From Chitinophagaceae bacterium (GTDB lineage: Bacteria > Bacteroidota > Bacteroidia > Chitinophagales > Chitinophagaceae), in the NCBI GenBank assembly GCA_016721085.1, contig JADKJI010000017.1, positions 15,087-79,086 on the forward strand: 64,000 nucleotides of DNA. Direction: 5' to 3'. The translations under genes and the position numbers were made by a program. The notes under the pieces are model-generated. The model did not search any database, was not told the DNA's origin, and was given only the letters and a program-made list of their open reading frames with translations. Below, piece after piece: positions 30,545 through 39,438 of this stretch; position 1 is the stretch's first letter, and each line of letters begins with the position of its first letter.

Positions 30545-32611
30545 GGCGCCATTATCCACCACTGAATGGCAAGCTATCCCCATAATGGCCGCTTCTTTTC
30601 GCCATTTCGAAACGGTTTTAGCATTATTACTAGCGTCCAATACAATTTGTCCCGTTTCAATGGAACTTAATACTTCCTCTGGGCTGGATTCGGGGTTATT
30701 TGAAATGCAAAGCAAGCTTACCCTGATTTTTTCTAACCCTGGAGTTATCTTATAACCGGCATTGTAAAAAAGAAGGGTAGTAGAACCGATTTTATAAACG
30801 AAACCAAACTTCATTTCAAAGCTATCAGTGTCAAGTGCATTCAGCCGAAGTCTGTTGATATAAAGAGGTGAAAGAGTTGATGTTGAATTGGTGTTTACAG
30901 AACTGTCTCCTATGAAAATATGTTTGTTACCAAGAATGATATCAGCAGCTTGCTTTTTTGCTATATTATAAACAACTAATTTTTTTTGCCGGCTCGATTC
31001 AACAAGATGAATCGTTCTTGTTGAAATGAAAACCATAAGGGTTATAATGCCTATTACAAGGGCCGATTTTACTTTTGTGAACAGCCATACAGACAAACAA
31101 AAAATTAAAACATAAAGCAATAATGTTTGTAGCAATGATAAATATAAATGCTCCCAAACCGTAAAAGGTAAGCGGCTAACCTTTTCAACAAAGTAATTCA
31201 TGCTGTACAACAACCATTGCAACACTTGTCCTAAAACACTGGCAATCTTATCCAGGCCTGCTACAGCACATAATGCCAGCTCTAAAAAAAGTATAAGACT
31301 TGATAAGGGCACAGCAATCAGGTTTGTGAGTAAGAACGCATTGGGGAACTGATGAAAATAATAGATGCAAATAGGAATTGTCAATATCTGAGCCGATAGG
31401 GTTACGGCATTCATTTTCCATAAAAGGTCGAGCCATTTGTTTTTTATGGTAAATAACTGGTATACGGGATTCATGAATATCAATAGACTAAGTACAGCTG
31501 CATATGATAATTGAAAACCTGCATCCCATAGCCAGAAGGGATTGAAGCATAATAGCAGAAATGCAGAAGCGGCAAGGTTGTTAATGGCATTGGTTCTCTT
31601 TCCAAATAATTCTCCAACAACCAGAAAGCTGAACATGACTGCCGATCGAAGTACAGAGGGAGATGCACCAGCTAATAGGCTGAATAGCCACAGACCAGCT
31701 ATTACTCCTAATGGCTTTATCCATTTCATCTTAGTGTAGTTGGCTATCGGATTCAGTAGTGTTGCTAATAACCAATATACCAAACCAAGATGTAACCCTG
31801 AAATAGCAATTATATGCACTACACCTGTATTTGCATAAGATTGTACCAACGTTTTATCCAGATCATCTTTATATGCTATCAATAATGCTTCTGCCAGTCC
31901 TGCTTCTTTTTTTGAAGGAATATATTTCTTAATGATGCCAACCAACCAATTTCTGGATTCTTGTAAAAACTGTTTCCATTTTTGTTGGGCACCTGGATAA
32001 ATGGAATAAGTTTTATGGGGAAGATAAACCTGGAAAAAACATTGTTGCAATTCACTATATCTTTTAAAATCGAAACTTCCAGGGTTGCCCGTACCTTTTA
32101 TTTCCTGCAAAGGCTTTTCGAAATAGATATGGTCTCCAACATTGATTACTGGCGGTACTGTATCTTTTTCTATGTATAATGTAACCTTATCACTTGTTTC
32201 AATTTCTGAAGAATCAAGCAGCATCCTAACTACAATGCCAGTTACTTTATAGGACTTCTCCTTTTCAACAGGTGCTGATGAAACATCTACACATATCACC
32301 GCCCCCATATTATTAAATTGTCCTATCCACTTTTTTTGTAATGGAGGTTGCTGTAATGATGTAATAAGTATTCCGGTACAGAGTAATGAAACGAAAAGAC
32401 AGATACCTTTCGAATGCCTGAAATAGAATCTTTTAGTTAATGGAAGTAAGGCAATCAGAAGTATGAGTAATAAACTCAATATAAAGAGGTAGCAACAAAT
32501 TGTAATTGAATAGCTACAGCTATCCTGAATTATTATTCCTGCTATCAATGGTAATATGATTCTTAAGAAAGGAACTTCTTTCCAAATGGGTAGAACAATA
32601 TGGCCTTGCAT
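30524..32611 (-). CDS. comEC: ComEC/Rec2-type competence membrane protein
   Basis: 695 residues without frameshift. The N-terminal hydrophobic and OB-like region (DUF4131 type) includes YFEKPLQEIKGTGNPGSFDF, and the channel domain has the hallmark HIIAISGLHLGLVYWLL followed by GASPSVLRSAVMFSFLVVGE and NPFWLWDAGFQLSYAAVLSL. ComEC carries transforming DNA across the inner membrane. The metallo-beta-lactamase domain found at the C-terminus of many Firmicutes ComEC proteins is absent; instead about 150 residues of unassigned sequence follow, which is the usual Bacteroidota form. Start ATG at 32611. Confidence 0.92.
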   Translation of the reverse strand: MQGHIVLPIWKEVPFLRIILPLIAGIIIQDSCSYSITICCYLFILSLLLILLIALLPLTKRFYFRHSKGICLFVSLLCTGILITSLQQPPLQKKWIGQFNNMGAVICVDVSSAPVEKEKSYKVTGIVVRMLLDSSEIETSDKVTLYIEKDTVPPVINVGDHIYFEKPLQEIKGTGNPGSFDFKRYSELQQCFFQVYLPHKTYSIYPGAQQKWKQFLQESRNWLVGIIKKYIPSKKEAGLAEALLIAYKDDLDKTLVQSYANTGVVHIIAISGLHLGLVYWLLATLLNPIANYTKMKWIKPLGVIAGLWLFSLLAGASPSVLRSAVMFSFLVVGELFGKRTNAINNLAASAFLLLCFNPFWLWDAGFQLSYAAVLSLLIFMNPVYQLFTIKNKWLDLLWKMNAVTLSAQILTIPICIYYFHQFPNAFLLTNLIAVPLSSLILFLELALCAVAGLDKIASVLGQVLQWLLYSMNYFVEKVSRLPFTVWEHLYLSLLQTLLLYVLIFCLSVWLFTKVKSALVIGIITLMVFISTRTIHLVESSRQKKLVVYNIAKKQAADIILGNKHIFIGDSSVNTNSTSTLSPLYINRLRLNALDTDSFEMKFGFVYKIGSTTLLFYNAGYKITPGLEKIRVSLLCISNNPESSPEEVLSSIETGQIVLDASNNAKTVSKWRKEAAIMGIACHSVVDNGAFVINLP

Positions 32612-33076
32612 GTGTAAATAATGCTGGATTAATGTTGTGGAAACATTGATAATGGGTTACAGCATCACTTTGAGAGGTATAAAAGAAAGCGTAGAGTAAA
32701 AAAGGAACAAAAAAAATAAAAGAAGGATATTGGATTTTAAAACAGAGATTTCTAACTGCTCAAATCGAATCTCAGTATTTTTTTTAGTAGCACCTATTTT
32801 TTACAATTTTATTTTTCACGGTATTTAAGTGTATATTTTCCCCGTCTAAAACGGGATATTTTCACGGGTCAAAAACGGATATTTTCACGGTATTTCTGGG
32901 ATATTTTCACGGTATTTTTGAGGAAAAAATTTATTGCATTCTGTTTCTCTGTGAATTATAAATAATATTAATTTATAATCAATTGAAACACATTTTTTTG
33001 CATGTCAATAAGGGGAATCGCCACTTTACTTTTATGTGGTAATCCTTATTTATTAAATAACTCTAAATTATTAGAC
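32612..33076. other. Intergenic region with direct-repeat array
   Basis: About 465 bases between comEC (-) and the gene at 33077 (+). Apart from the repeat array at 32813-32912 I see AT-rich sequence only. A frame beginning at 33002 extends into the following gene but its first 25 residues are not convincing. Confidence 0.4.
32813..32912 (+). repeat. Five direct repeats of TTTTCACGG at 22-23 bp period
   Basis: TTTTCACGG occurs at 32813, 32859, 32882 and 32904, with a degenerate copy TTTTCCCCG at 32836. The steps are 23, 23, 23 and 22 bases. Flanks are also partly shared (gatattttcacggtattt). The regular period near two helical turns suggests a protein-binding array upstream of the 33077 gene. 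Confidence 0.65.
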
Positions 33077-33562
33077 ATGCAAGTAACAACCACTAAAAGC
33101 AGGACAGTTGGAAAATTCGTAGATTCCAAACATACCGACAATGTAATCCGCAATTATAAGCAAGAACGCTGGGTTCAGAATTCAAAACATATCGGCAAAG
33201 AAGACTCATTAAGTGCCTGGTATAGTGTAGAAGAATTAGAGCGTTTTCTGGCTATCATAAAAGAACATGGTGCTGATGGTGTACGTATGTATTTCGGTGC
33301 TTATGATGCAGATTATGCAGAAGTACCTTTATATGCAGGACGTCAAACCATTGTTATGGTAGCCACTCAGGGTAAAGAAACAGGTAAAGGAATTGTAGAC
33401 AAGGATATTTATGTAAATACTGAGGGTAAGAATTCTATATTGGCCTACAACGCAGCAAGATTATGTCCTCCGCTTTGCAAGCCAAAAGAATTTGATGAAG
33501 ACTGGGGTGGTATCGGTGTTACACTGGTAGACATGAATGGAGATGGAATGGCAATACTTTAA
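33077..33562 (+). CDS. Conserved protein of unknown function
   Basis: 161 residues from the ATG at 33077 (MQVTTTKSRTVGKFVDSK...). It is hydrophilic, with no signal peptide, and contains SAWYSVEELERFLAIIKEHG, GVRMYFGAYDADYAE and GRQTIVMVATQGKET, then a Cys/Pro-rich patch LCPPLCKP and a C-terminal GGIGVTLVDMNGDGMAIL. I know similar proteins only as uncharacterised ones from related bacteria. A terminator follows, so it is probably monocistronic. The direct-repeat array upstream (32813-32912) may control it. The ATG at 33002 is in frame but less likely. Confidence 0.7.
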   Translation: MQVTTTKSRTVGKFVDSKHTDNVIRNYKQERWVQNSKHIGKEDSLSAWYSVEELERFLAIIKEHGADGVRMYFGAYDADYAEVPLYAGRQTIVMVATQGKETGKGIVDKDIYVNTEGKNSILAYNAARLCPPLCKPKEFDEDWGGIGVTLVDMNGDGMAIL

Positions 33563-33592
33563 ATTGGGTAGTAATACAGACTTCAGATTGTA

Positions 33593-33615
33593 AACCTCCT
33601 TCGGGAGGTTTTTTT
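33593..33615 (+). terminator. Rho-independent terminator after the 33077 gene
   Basis: Stem aacctcc (33593-33599) with ggaggtt (33604-33610), TTCG tetraloop, then a run of five T. Thus the membrane protein gene at 33648 probably has its own promoter. Confidence 0.8.
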
Positions 33616-33647
33616 GTTTATACATTATAGGGTATCTTTTCATTGAA

Positions 33648-34298
33648 ATGACCGATATCCCTTTATATTATTATGCCATCATCGCTTGCCTGGTCACAAG
33701 CCTCATAAACTTTCAGGTAATGCGGGAATTTCCTTATTTGAGGTATTTCCCTGCATTTCTTTTTATTACTATCATTATTGAAACGATCGGATTGTATCAG
33801 TGGGACAAAAATGATCATACCACCAGGATGTATAATTTCTTTACCACTTTTGAATTTTTCTTCTACCTGCACCTGTTGTCAATGATCATTCAAAGTAAAT
33901 TGGTTAAGAAGATATTATTTTGGAGTATGATGATATACCCGGTAATAGCATGTTTAAATATCATGTTCATAATACCGGAAGACCGCTTTCATTCCATAAC
34001 CTATTCAGTAGGTTGCTTGTTGATAGTTACTTTCTGTGTGTATTATTTTTATGAAGTACTAAGATTTCCAAAGTCGGTCAATCTATCTAAAGAGCCGGCC
34101 TTTTGGATATGCTCCGCCTTACTATTCTTTTATTGTTGTACATTCCCTATATACGGTCCAGCGAATTATTATAATAAGTACCCGACGCTGATCATTCAGA
34201 ATTTTACATCAATAGTAAGTTTGCTAAACTTTTTTCTTTATACCTTATTCTTCATCGCTTTCTTATGCAGGATACAAATCAGGAAATTTATTTTGTAG
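33648..34298 (+). CDS. Multi-pass membrane protein of unknown function, coupled to the histidine kinase
   Basis: 216 residues with about seven hydrophobic helices (YYYAIIACLVTSLINFQVM, YFPAFLFITIIIETIGLY, FFTTFEFFFYLHLLSMII, FWSMMIYPVIACLNIMFII, YSVGCLLIVTFCVYYFYEV, FWICSALLFFYCCTFPIY, FTSIVSLLNFFLYTLFFI). Its 3' end overlaps the kinase gene by 34 bases, so translation is probably coupled. Since the kinase has only one transmembrane helix and almost no periplasmic part, this protein may provide signal input. That is inference from gene order; no sensor family is recognised. Confidence 0.75.
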   Translation: MTDIPLYYYAIIACLVTSLINFQVMREFPYLRYFPAFLFITIIIETIGLYQWDKNDHTTRMYNFFTTFEFFFYLHLLSMIIQSKLVKKILFWSMMIYPVIACLNIMFIIPEDRFHSITYSVGCLLIVTFCVYYFYEVLRFPKSVNLSKEPAFWICSALLFFYCCTFPIYGPANYYNKYPTLIIQNFTSIVSLLNFFLYTLFFIAFLCRIQIRKFIL

Positions 34299-35062
34299 TA
34301 GTTATTGGGGTTATATTAGGACTGGTACTTGTTGGTTTTATAGTGACTATCCTTTATCTGTATCAGAGGCGTCAGCACCAGCAGGAACAGGAAATGCTGA
34401 CACTGAAAGATAGTTATGACCAGGAAGTGCTGCGCAGCCAGATAGAAATCCAGGAGAATACATTCCGTACCATTGCACAGGAATTGCATGATAATATTGG
34501 GCAGTTACTTTCAGTAGTAAAAATTTCACTCTCGATATTGCCTTTAGAAAATTCGCACCCGGCATGGGATCCTATTCAGAGTTCCAGACAGATACTGAAT
34601 AAGGCAATCATCGACCTTTCAGGTTTAACAAAAAGTTTGCATACAGATCGCATTTCCGATATTGGGCTGGCTGCAGCTATCCAATCTGAAATGGACAGTA
34701 TACGACGAACGGGTATCATTGATGTAGTTTGTACTGTAGAAGGTGATGAATTTCAATTCGAAGACCAAAAACGTATCTTTCTCTTCAGGATATTTCAGGA
34801 AATATTGAATAATATTCTGAAACATTCAAAAGCAAGCACTATAAAAGTATCTTTGCATTTTAATGTAAACAACCTTTTTGTAATGACCATTGAAGACAAT
34901 GGAATTGGTTTTAATGTTGAAGAGAAGAGAAATTCTTCTCAGGCATTAAAAGGGGTTGGTTTGAAAAGCATGTTCAATAGGGCTCATTTGATTGGGGCGT
35001 CTCTTGATTTAAGTAGTGAACCTGGCAATGGAACCCGGGTTGTCATTAAATTAAGTGCTTGA
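34265..35062 (+). CDS. Sensor histidine kinase, NarL-type (HisKA_3)
   Basis: 265 residues. One transmembrane helix (FVVVIGVILGLVLVGFIVTILY) near the N-terminus, a short linker coiled coil, then the HisKA_3 dimerisation box QELHDNIGQLLS with the phospho-acceptor His. The HATPase_c domain contains the N box (FQEILNNILKHSKAS) and G1 box (EDNGIGFN), ending GLKSMFNRAHLIGASLDL and SEPGNGTRV. Kinases of this type pair with LuxR/NarL-type regulators, and one follows 13 bases downstream. There is no sizeable sensory domain, so the signal may come through the neighbouring membrane protein. Confidence 0.93.
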   Translation: MQDTNQEIYFVVVIGVILGLVLVGFIVTILYLYQRRQHQQEQEMLTLKDSYDQEVLRSQIEIQENTFRTIAQELHDNIGQLLSVVKISLSILPLENSHPAWDPIQSSRQILNKAIIDLSGLTKSLHTDRISDIGLAAAIQSEMDSIRRTGIIDVVCTVEGDEFQFEDQKRIFLFRIFQEILNNILKHSKASTIKVSLHFNVNNLFVMTIEDNGIGFNVEEKRNSSQALKGVGLKSMFNRAHLIGASLDLSSEPGNGTRVVIKLSA

Positions 35063-35075
35063 GAAATCTATTCGT

Positions 35076-35735
35076 ATGGCAAAGTTAAACAGAAAGATCC
35101 AGGTAGTGGTGGCAGACGATCATATCCTGCTAAGGCAGGCATTATCTAATATGATCAATACATTCCCTGGTTATACAGTTCTCTTCCAGGCTAGTAATGG
35201 AAAAGAACTCAAACCCCTTATACAAGAAAAGGGTATTCCCGATATAGTACTTCTCGACATCAATATGCCAGTGATGGATGGATTTGAAACTACTAAATGG
35301 CTTCACCTGCACTACCCGCAAATCAAAGTATTGGTATTATCAATGCTTAGCGACGACCGCACTATCATCCGCATGTTACGTCAGGGAGCAAAAGGATATT
35401 TACTTAAAAATGCAGATCCTGAAGAGCTAAACGAAGCCCTTGATTCTATTATGAATAAGGATGTTTATCTCTCTGAATATATTTCCGGAAAAATAGTCAG
35501 TGGCCTCAACCGGTATGCCGATAGGGAAGAAGATGCTATTTTCCTGACGGATAAGGAAAAGGAATTCCTTCAATGGGTTTGTTCTGAATTAGCCTATAAG
35601 GATATTGCTGATAAGATGAACCTGAGTGCCCGCACTATCGATGATTACCGGCAACAACTCTTCGAGAAATTGAATGTGCATAGCCGCATCGGGTTAGCTA
35701 TATATGCTATTAAAAACCGTATCGTCGACGTCTGA
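35076..35735 (+). CDS. Response regulator, NarL/LuxR family
   Basis: 219 residues from the ATG at 35076. Receiver domain with VVVADDHILLRQAL (acidic pocket), LLDINMPVMDG (phospho-acceptor Asp), LVLSMLSDD and GYLLKNADP (conserved Lys). The C-terminal LuxR-type helix-turn-helix is FLTDKEKEFLQWVCSELAYK and IADKMNLSARTIDDYRQQL. It acts as a DNA-binding regulator phosphorylated by the preceding kinase. An upstream in-frame TTG at 35055 overlaps the kinase gene and is less likely. Confidence 0.94.
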   Translation: MAKLNRKIQVVVADDHILLRQALSNMINTFPGYTVLFQASNGKELKPLIQEKGIPDIVLLDINMPVMDGFETTKWLHLHYPQIKVLVLSMLSDDRTIIRMLRQGAKGYLLKNADPEELNEALDSIMNKDVYLSEYISGKIVSGLNRYADREEDAIFLTDKEKEFLQWVCSELAYKDIADKMNLSARTIDDYRQQLFEKLNVHSRIGLAIYAIKNRIVDV

Positions 35736-35761
35736 TTATCCCTTTCTGATAAATAAAAAAA

Positions 35762-35787
35762 AAGCTGTACAGTTAATTGTACAGCTT
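35762..35787. terminator. Bidirectional terminator between the response regulator and carB
   Basis: Perfect 10-bp stem aagctgtaca (35762-35771) with tgtacagctt (35778-35787), loop gttaat. An A-run lies upstream and a T-rich stretch downstream, so it can end transcription from both convergent genes. Confidence 0.75.
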
Positions 35788-35808
35788 TTGCTTTTTATGA
35801 TTGTCTTT

Positions 35809-38631
35809 TTATTTGCTAAGGTGCATGCTACGCTCTCTGTACAGTTGTCTGAAATATGGATCCCTAAGATCTTTGATAAATCGGATGGCTTCACCGGTAG
35901 ATTTCATCTCCGGACCCAGGTCCTTGCTTACACCAGGGAACTTATTGAAACTGAACACAGGCTCCTTGATTGCATAACCTTTCAACTTCTTCTCAAACTT
36001 CTGGTCCTTCAATTTAAGCTCACCCAACATCACTTTTGTAGCAACATTCAAGTAAGGTATCTGATAGGCTTTTGCAATGAATGGAGTGGTCCTTGATGCC
36101 CTTGGGTTCGCTTCAATCACAAACACTTTTCCATCCTTAATGGCAAACTGTATATTAATAAGACCCCTGATATTGAGGTTGAAGGCAATCTTACGTGCGT
36201 ATTCTTCCATTGTTTCTACAACCAATGGAGTTAGGTTGAACTGTGGCAACACTGCATTACTATCTCCACTATGAATTCCTGCTGGTTCAATATGCTCCAT
36301 CAATCCCATGATATGAACCGTTTCACCATCACATATTGCATCTATCTCAGCTTCCTGGCAGCGATCAAGGAAATGATCAATCAATATCTTGTTTCCTGGA
36401 ATATGCTTTAACAAGCTTACAACCGCTTTTTCAAGATCCTCATCGTTTATTACAATCCTCATTCTTTGTCCACCTAAAACATAGCTTGGACGAACCAGTA
36501 CAGGATAACCAACCTTATTTGCAACAACTATTGACTCTTCTACGTCATAGGCTGTTCCATAATCCGGATAAGGGATTCCCATTTCCTTCAGCATATCGCT
36601 GAAACGGCCACGGTCTTCTGCAATGTCCATATTATCAAAGCTGGTCCCAATGATTTTTATTCCTTTTTCATGAAGTCGTTTTGAAAGCTTCAATGCAGTT
36701 TGTCCACCCAATTGAACTATCACCCCATAAGGTTTTTCCAGCTCTACTATTTCCCAAAGATGCTCCCAGTAAACCGGTTCGAAATACAGTTTATCTGCCA
36801 TATCGAAATCGGTAGAAACTGTTTCAGGATTACAATTCACCATGATGGCTTCGTAACCACATTCTTTCAAGGCAAGTAGTCCATGTACACAGCAATAGTC
36901 GAATTCTATTCCCTGACCAATACGGTTAGGGCCTGAACCAAGAACTATCACTTTCTTCTTATCACTCACCTTACTCTCATTAATATTTCCGTTTTCAAAT
37001 GTGGAATAGAAGTAAGGAGTCTTAGCTTCAAATTCAGCACTGCATGTATCCACCATTTTAAATACACGGGTAATTCCGGCTGATTTCCGCTTTTCATAGA
37101 TTTCTTCATCATTGCTGTCTTGCATGATCAGCGAAATCTGTTCGTCACTGAAACCAAGATTCTTAGCCTCCCTTAATAATTCGGTTGGAAGGGTATTCAG
37201 TTTGTGTTTTTCCAGTAATTTTTCCATATCAACAATCTTGCGAACCTCGTTCACAAACCATTTGTCGATACCTGTAGCTTTAGAAATGGTATTTACAGAT
37301 ACCCCTAACATCAGGGCATCTTTTATGCGGAAAATGCGATCCCATTTCGGAACCTTTATATATTCTATCAGCTCTTCAGCCGACATGATGTTCTTTGTAT
37401 AATTACCCAGTCCAACAGCGTTGTTCTCCAAACTTTGACATGCCTTTTGTAAAGCTTCGGCAAAGTTTCTTCCAATCGACATCACTTCTCCCACACTCTT
37501 CATCTGCAATCCAAGTGTATCATTACCCCCTTTGAATTTGTCAAAATTCCATCGGGGCATTTTTACGATTACATAGTCAAGGGCTGGCTCAAAATAAGCG
37601 GAAGTAGTTCCTGTAATCTGGTTTTTCAGTTCATCCAGATGATATCCTATAGCCAATTTAGCTGCAATCTTGGCGATTGGATATCCGGTTGCTTTAGAGG
37701 CTAGGGCGGAAGAACGGCTAACCCTTGGATTGATTTCAACAGATATCAATTCCTCTGTTTCTGGGTTCATGGCAAATTGCACATTACAACCTCCAGCGAA
37801 GTTACCCAGACTGCGCATCATTAATATAGCCTGATTACGCATCTGTTGGAAAGCGGTATCGCTTAAGGTCATGGCAGGAGCTACTGTTATTGAATCTCCC
37901 GTATGAACACCCATGGGGTCAACATTCTCTACTGTACAAATGATGGCAACGTTGTCATTCTTATCACGAAGCAATTCCAACTCATATTCTTTCCATCCCA
38001 AAACTGCTTTCTCTACCAGCACTTCATGAATCGGTGAAGCAGTCAGTCCTCTTTCAAGAGCTGCATCCAGTTCATCTTTACTATGTACGAATCCACCACC
38101 GGTTCCTCCAAGAGTGAAAGATGGGCGGATTACCAATGGAAATCCTATTTCCTGGGCAAAGTCTTTTCCCTCCAGCATTGAGTTAGCTACTTTCGAAGGA
38201 GCTACAGCAATTCCGATTTTAACCATCAGCTGCCTGAATTTCTCCCTGTCTTCTGCAGTTTCGATGGCGGCAATATCTACCCCGATCATCCTGCAATTAT
38301 ATTTTTCCCATATCCCTAGCTCATCAGCTTCCATAGCCAGGTTCAGGGCTGTCTGCCCTCCCATAGTAGGAAGTACAGCGTCTATCTGGTTTTCCTGAAG
38401 TATCTGTTCAATACTCTCTACTGTCAGCGGAAGCAGGTACACTCTATCGGCCATCATAGGGTCGGTCATTATCGTAGCTGGGTTGCTATTGATAAGGATA
38501 ACCTTGATACCTTCTTCACGAAGACTTCTGGCTGCCTGAGAACCAGAATAGTCAAATTCACAAGCTTGTCCGATAATTATTGGTCCGGATCCGATGATAA
38601 GTACTGATGTAATCGAGTTATCTTTTGGCAT
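35809..38631 (-). CDS. carB: Carbamoyl-phosphate synthase large subunit, form lacking the C-terminal MGS domain
   Basis: 940 residues, no frameshift. The two homologous ATP-grasp halves are present: IIGSGPIIIGQACEFDYSGS ... RPSFTLGGTGGGFVHSKDEL ... SVEINPRVSRSSALASKATG in the first and VLGSGPNRIGQGIEFDYCCV ... RPSYVLGGQRMRIV ... VIEANPRASRTTPFIAKA in the second. The enzyme makes carbamoyl phosphate for pyrimidines and arginine. It ends at GEAIRFIKDLRDPYFRQLY, where E. coli-type CarB continues for about 130 residues into the regulatory MGS-like domain; shorter CarB proteins of this length occur in Bacteroidota. carA is not nearby. Start ATG at 38631. Confidence 0.96.
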   Translation of the reverse strand: MPKDNSITSVLIIGSGPIIIGQACEFDYSGSQAARSLREEGIKVILINSNPATIMTDPMMADRVYLLPLTVESIEQILQENQIDAVLPTMGGQTALNLAMEADELGIWEKYNCRMIGVDIAAIETAEDREKFRQLMVKIGIAVAPSKVANSMLEGKDFAQEIGFPLVIRPSFTLGGTGGGFVHSKDELDAALERGLTASPIHEVLVEKAVLGWKEYELELLRDKNDNVAIICTVENVDPMGVHTGDSITVAPAMTLSDTAFQQMRNQAILMMRSLGNFAGGCNVQFAMNPETEELISVEINPRVSRSSALASKATGYPIAKIAAKLAIGYHLDELKNQITGTTSAYFEPALDYVIVKMPRWNFDKFKGGNDTLGLQMKSVGEVMSIGRNFAEALQKACQSLENNAVGLGNYTKNIMSAEELIEYIKVPKWDRIFRIKDALMLGVSVNTISKATGIDKWFVNEVRKIVDMEKLLEKHKLNTLPTELLREAKNLGFSDEQISLIMQDSNDEEIYEKRKSAGITRVFKMVDTCSAEFEAKTPYFYSTFENGNINESKVSDKKKVIVLGSGPNRIGQGIEFDYCCVHGLLALKECGYEAIMVNCNPETVSTDFDMADKLYFEPVYWEHLWEIVELEKPYGVIVQLGGQTALKLSKRLHEKGIKIIGTSFDNMDIAEDRGRFSDMLKEMGIPYPDYGTAYDVEESIVVANKVGYPVLVRPSYVLGGQRMRIVINDEDLEKAVVSLLKHIPGNKILIDHFLDRCQEAEIDAICDGETVHIMGLMEHIEPAGIHSGDSNAVLPQFNLTPLVVETMEEYARKIAFNLNIRGLINIQFAIKDGKVFVIEANPRASRTTPFIAKAYQIPYLNVATKVMLGELKLKDQKFEKKLKGYAIKEPVFSFNKFPGVSKDLGPEMKSTGEAIRFIKDLRDPYFRQLYRERSMHLSK

Positions 38632-38665
38632 TGTAGCGGTAAGGGTTTAAAAAATACAAATTGCG

Positions 38666-38673
38666 CAAAAGTA
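38666..38673 (-). promoter_or_regulatory. Candidate -7 box TACTTTTG for carB
   Basis: Exact TAnnTTTG match on the minus strand, 35 bases upstream of the carB start. The position 19 bases further up reads TTC rather than TTTG. Confidence 0.45.
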
Positions 38674-38852
38674 ATGCGGCAACAGGTATTTTGAAGAATT
38701 AATTTGAAGATTTTATTAACGTAGTTATAATCCGCTCTGGAAGAGCGTTTCAGCGGGGTCGATTCAATAACAAAAGGGGCTTTTGCTAATGGCTGTTTGT
38801 TAAAAAGCTGGTCATTTTCTACCAAAAGACCCTTTTAACCTTAATTGGACGG

Positions 38853-38887
38853 AAAATAAAAAAGCCTTCACCCTTTCGGGTAAAGGC
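38853..38887 (-). terminator. Terminator for the small gene at 38912-39127
   Basis: Hairpin gccttcaccc/gggtaaaggc (38864-38887, one mismatch, loop tttc), followed on the minus strand by a T-rich tail at 38853-38863. Confidence 0.65.
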
Positions 38888-38911
38888 CCAGAATTGCTAA
38901 AAAATGCCTGA

Positions 38912-39127
38912 TTAAATTTTATGGTAAGAGGCCAGCTCGATGTCATCGAGCGCAACTGCCCCATTTTTATAAAGTCTTTTTTGTTCTTCCGACTGCCTTT
39001 TCTCATCCAAACGACTCTTCACACGGAATACCCATTTTTGACGGGCCTCCTGACCTTTCAACATTCCCAGAATACTTCCCAGGCTAAGTGCAACGAATAA
39101 AACTAATCTGTTAGTAAACTTTTTCAT
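38912..39127 (-). CDS. Small exported or membrane-anchored protein of unknown function
   Basis: 71 residues from the ATG at 39127: a basic N-terminus and one hydrophobic helix (RLVLFVALSLGSILGML), then a charged helical part (VKSRLDEKRQSEEQKRLYKN) ending DDIELASYHKI. No family recognised. It has its own terminator downstream, which supports a real transcription unit. The frame extends to 39214, but the extra residues are not convincing. Confidence 0.55.
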   Translation of the reverse strand: MKKFTNRLVLFVALSLGSILGMLKGQEARQKWVFRVKSRLDEKRQSEEQKRLYKNGAVALDDIELASYHKI

Positions 39128-39392
39128 GGCTTTCGGTTGTAATATGATTACAGCGTCTCTTATTAAGACAATATATATACGCCAAATGCTGTTCCAAGGT
39201 TTAGAAAAAGGCATACCCTAAAGTGGGTATTTTTAAGATTTAACAGCATTTTCATATATAAGACGTTTCTTATTTGACTTTGATTGTATTTAATAGTTTA
39301 AAAAACCACTTATAAGACAAAGAATTTGACAAAAGGTTTCATTCCTCTCCGAAATGGTTTTTCTTAGTTTCTGCTATTTTGGTTTTTGCCAG

Positions 39393-39400
39393 TAGATTTG
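39393..39400 (+). promoter_or_regulatory. Candidate -7 box TAGATTTG for the M23 peptidase gene
   Basis: Exact TAnnTTTG match 38 bases before the ATG at 39439; it lies inside the longer frame from 39379 and so supports the later start. The rest of 39128-39438 shows nothing else. Confidence 0.4.
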
Positions 39401-39438
39401 CAACTTCTTTTCTTCCAAACCGAAAGCATTTTCATTGT

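Noticed and set aside
32813..32912. CRISPR array
   Set aside because: The repeated core is only about 9-18 bases at a 22-23 bp period, with no unique spacers and no cas genes nearby.
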